Made by a program: the position numbers and the translations under genes. A DNA stretch of 7,915 bases, taken from assembly GCA_903819605.1 (NCBI GenBank), contig CAIJEA010000546.1, positions 1-7,915 on the forward strand, read 5' to 3'. Shown here piece by piece: positions 6,601-7,915 of the stretch (position 1 is its first letter; each line of letters opens with the position of its first letter). Below the pieces are notes generated by a model that saw only the letters and a program-made list of their open reading frames with translations, made no database searches and had not been told where the DNA came from. This DNA comes from an uncultured cyanobacterium (GTDB lineage: Bacteria; Cyanobacteriota; Cyanobacteriia; Pseudanabaenales; Pseudanabaenaceae).

Positions 6601-7797
6601 ATGTCGGTTGTCCCATCTCATCGCAAGGCAAAAGGTCTAGCAGATGCTCAGCGCCGCCCAGCAAAAGAACTGTGTAGTGAATGTGGTCTCTGTGATACTT
6701 ATTACATTCATTATGTTAAAGAGGCTTGCGCGTTTATCACTCAACATATTGATGAACTTGAAACTCAGTCTCATGGGCGATCGCGCGATCTCGATAACGA
6801 ACAAGAATTATATTTTGGCGTGCATCAAGAGATGATCGCTGCTCGTAAAACTGAACCAATTGAGGGGGCACAATGGACGGGTATTGTGTCTAGTTTAGCG
6901 ATCGCAATGCTCGAAAAAGGCTTAGTTGAGGGTGTGGTTTGCGTCCAGTCGAGTCCTAGCGATCGCTTTAAGCCCCAGCCTGTAATCGCCCGAAATCGCG
7001 AAGAAATATTAGCAGCGCGAGTTAATAAACCTACGCTTTCGCCAAATCTTTCCGTTTTAGAACAGATTGAGCAATCGGGGATCAAAAGACTATTGGCGAT
7101 CGGCGTTGGTTGTCAGATTCAAGCTCTAAGAACTGTTGAAAAAGAACTTGGGTTAGAAAAACTCTATGTATTAGGTACGCCCTGTACGGATAATGTTACG
7201 CGATCGGGATTACAGAAATTTCTCGATACTACTAGCCGATCGCCTGAAACTGTTGTGCATTACGAATTCATGCAGGATTTTAATGTACATTTCAAGCATT
7301 CCGATGGCTCGACTGAGCAAGTACCTTTCTTTGGGCTAAATACCAAAGAACTCAAAGATGTGTTTGCGCCTTCTTGTATGACTTGCTTTGACTACACAAA
7401 TGCTCTTGCTGACATCGTCGTGGGTTATATGGGCGCAACCTTTGGCTGGCAATGGATTGTAGTCCGCAACGATACTGGCAAAGAGATGCTGGAGTTAATC
7501 AAGGATCAATTGCAAACTCAGCCTGTAATCTCTAGTGGCGATCGGCGATCGGCTGTGCAGCAAGGTATTTCGGCATACGATCAGGCTGTAACTTTACCGA
7601 TTTGGTTAGCTTGGATCATTAGTTTTGTCGTAAATAAGATTGGTCCCAAAGGTTTGGAATATGGCAGATTTTCGCTCGACTCCCACTTTGTCCGCAATTT
7701 TCTCTACGTGCGCCGCAACTATCCCAAAAAACTAGAAGCCCACGTTCCCGAATTTGCCAAACGGATCATTGCTCAGTACCAGTTACCAAAGATTTAA
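6601..7797 (+). CDS. bciB: Ferredoxin-dependent divinyl (proto)chlorophyllide 8-vinyl reductase
   Basis: This 398-residue enzyme reduces the C8 vinyl group of divinyl (proto)chlorophyllide to ethyl late in chlorophyll synthesis, with electrons from ferredoxin through FeS clusters and FAD. It belongs to the F420-hydrogenase beta-subunit-like family. The N-terminal cluster motif is CSECGLC plus C43 (cysteines 25, 28, 31, 43), followed by GVGCQIQAL (168-176), LGTPCTDNVTR (191-201) and SCMTCFDYTNALAD (258-271). The GYMGATFGWQW segment (275-285) is also characteristic. Residues 331-346 are hydrophobic and may aid membrane association. Length matches the cyanobacterial form (Synechocystis slr1923). 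The plant relative, 7-hydroxymethyl chlorophyll a reductase, is the main alternative; without evidence for chlorophyll b, BciB is preferred. The start is the first ATG after an in-frame stop at 6571-6573. The gene is rich in HIP1 sites (6777, 6898, 6959), consistent with a long-resident gene. Confidence 0.93.
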   Translation: MSVVPSHRKAKGLADAQRRPAKELCSECGLCDTYYIHYVKEACAFITQHIDELETQSHGRSRDLDNEQELYFGVHQEMIAARKTEPIEGAQWTGIVSSLAIAMLEKGLVEGVVCVQSSPSDRFKPQPVIARNREEILAARVNKPTLSPNLSVLEQIEQSGIKRLLAIGVGCQIQALRTVEKELGLEKLYVLGTPCTDNVTRSGLQKFLDTTSRSPETVVHYEFMQDFNVHFKHSDGSTEQVPFFGLNTKELKDVFAPSCMTCFDYTNALADIVVGYMGATFGWQWIVVRNDTGKEMLELIKDQLQTQPVISSGDRRSAVQQGISAYDQAVTLPIWLAWIISFVVNKIGPKGLEYGRFSLDSHFVRNFLYVRRNYPKKLEAHVPEFAKRIIAQYQLPKI

Positions 7798-7824
7798 TTA
7801 GCCTTTGTCCTGAAAATTAGGAGC

Positions 7825-7871
7825 TTCGACTACACTCAGCCATTAGTCTACGTTGGCAGAGCGTAGTCGAA
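7825..7871. repeat. Imperfect 17-base inverted repeat downstream of bciB
   Basis: TTCGACTACACTCAGCC (7825-7841) pairs with GGCAGAGCGTAGTCGAA (7855-7871) at 15 of 17 positions around a 13-base loop. Thirteen bases at its left end, GCTTCGACTACAC (7823-7835), also occur at 5007-5019 directly before hairpin copy 1, suggesting a second repeat family with a fragment there. It starts 27 bases past the bciB stop and could contribute to termination. Confidence 0.7.
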
Positions 7872-7890
7872 TTTAATTCACAGCTATATC

Positions 7891-7915
7891 AAAAGCCAGA
7901 AGATAGTTGCGGCGC
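7891..7915. repeat. Long hairpin repeat, copy 3, cut at the window end
   Basis: The last 25 bases (AAAAGCCAGAAGATAGTT then GCGGCGC) match the left arm of copy 2 at 23 of 25 positions. The window stops at the base where the loop would begin, so the right arm is not visible. The preceding GCTATAT (7883-7889) may correspond to the AT-rich tail in reverse orientation, but the spacing differs from copies 1 and 2. Confidence 0.8.

Noticed and set aside
6449..6664. Minus-strand 71-residue frame upstream of bciB
   Set aside because: Runs through the perfect palindrome and the bciB 5' end; no family resemblance and composition dictated by the repeat.
6825..7085. Minus-strand and alternate-frame ORFs inside bciB
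   Set aside because: Antisense or out-of-frame shadows of a strongly conserved enzyme.
7549..7566. Tandem GGCGATCGGCGATCGGC motif in bciB
   Set aside because: Two overlapping HIP1-like near matches within coding sequence; explained by the genome's HIP1 bias.
5024..7915. CRISPR array from the three similar hairpins
   Set aside because: The copies are over a kilobase apart, separated by genes, with no regular spacers or cas genes.

Overview
The window looks like a stretch of ordinary chromosome from a cyanobacterium. It is fairly AT-rich. I count eleven exact copies of the HIP1 octamer GCGATCGC, plus many near matches, which is a cyanobacterial signature. The last gene is a clear BciB-type divinyl chlorophyllide reductase, which means a chlorophyll-making phototroph. 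The strong hairpin repeats recall Pseudanabaena-like filamentous genomes, but that genus-level impression comes from memory and is only a guess.

Layout: bases 1-103 hold what looks like half of a palindromic repeat and no gene. Two genes read leftward: a Ppx/GppA phosphatase (2136-3728) and, 49 bases downstream, a CPA1-type cation:proton antiporter with a cytosolic TrkA-N domain (104-2086). They may share a transcript. A 132-base divergent spacer separates them from three rightward genes. Two are sensor-less hybrid proteins built as receiver domain plus histidine kinase (3861-4952 and 5204-6286). The third is bciB (6601-7797). The rightward genes are separated by 251 and 314 bases of repeat-rich spacer, so each is probably its own transcription unit.

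The intergenic DNA is more distinctive than the genes. One hairpin family, with arms of 24-25 bases and a GCGGCGC core, occurs downstream of each rightward gene. The two complete copies differ by paired changes that keep the stem, and they share an AT-rich tail. A second, unrelated and perfect 21-bp palindrome lies upstream of bciB, an imperfect 17-base inverted repeat follows bciB, and short tandem duplications sit at the 3' end of the first kinase gene. Both window ends fall at or near repeat centres, so the window may be a contig broken by repeats.

Function: the genes cover phosphate/polyphosphate metabolism, ion homeostasis, phosphorelay signalling and chlorophyll synthesis. Nothing in the sequence ties them into one pathway. 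I do not see a convincing new multi-gene system; the best leads are the covarying hairpin family, the bciB-upstream palindrome and the operator-like hairpin before the second kinase gene.
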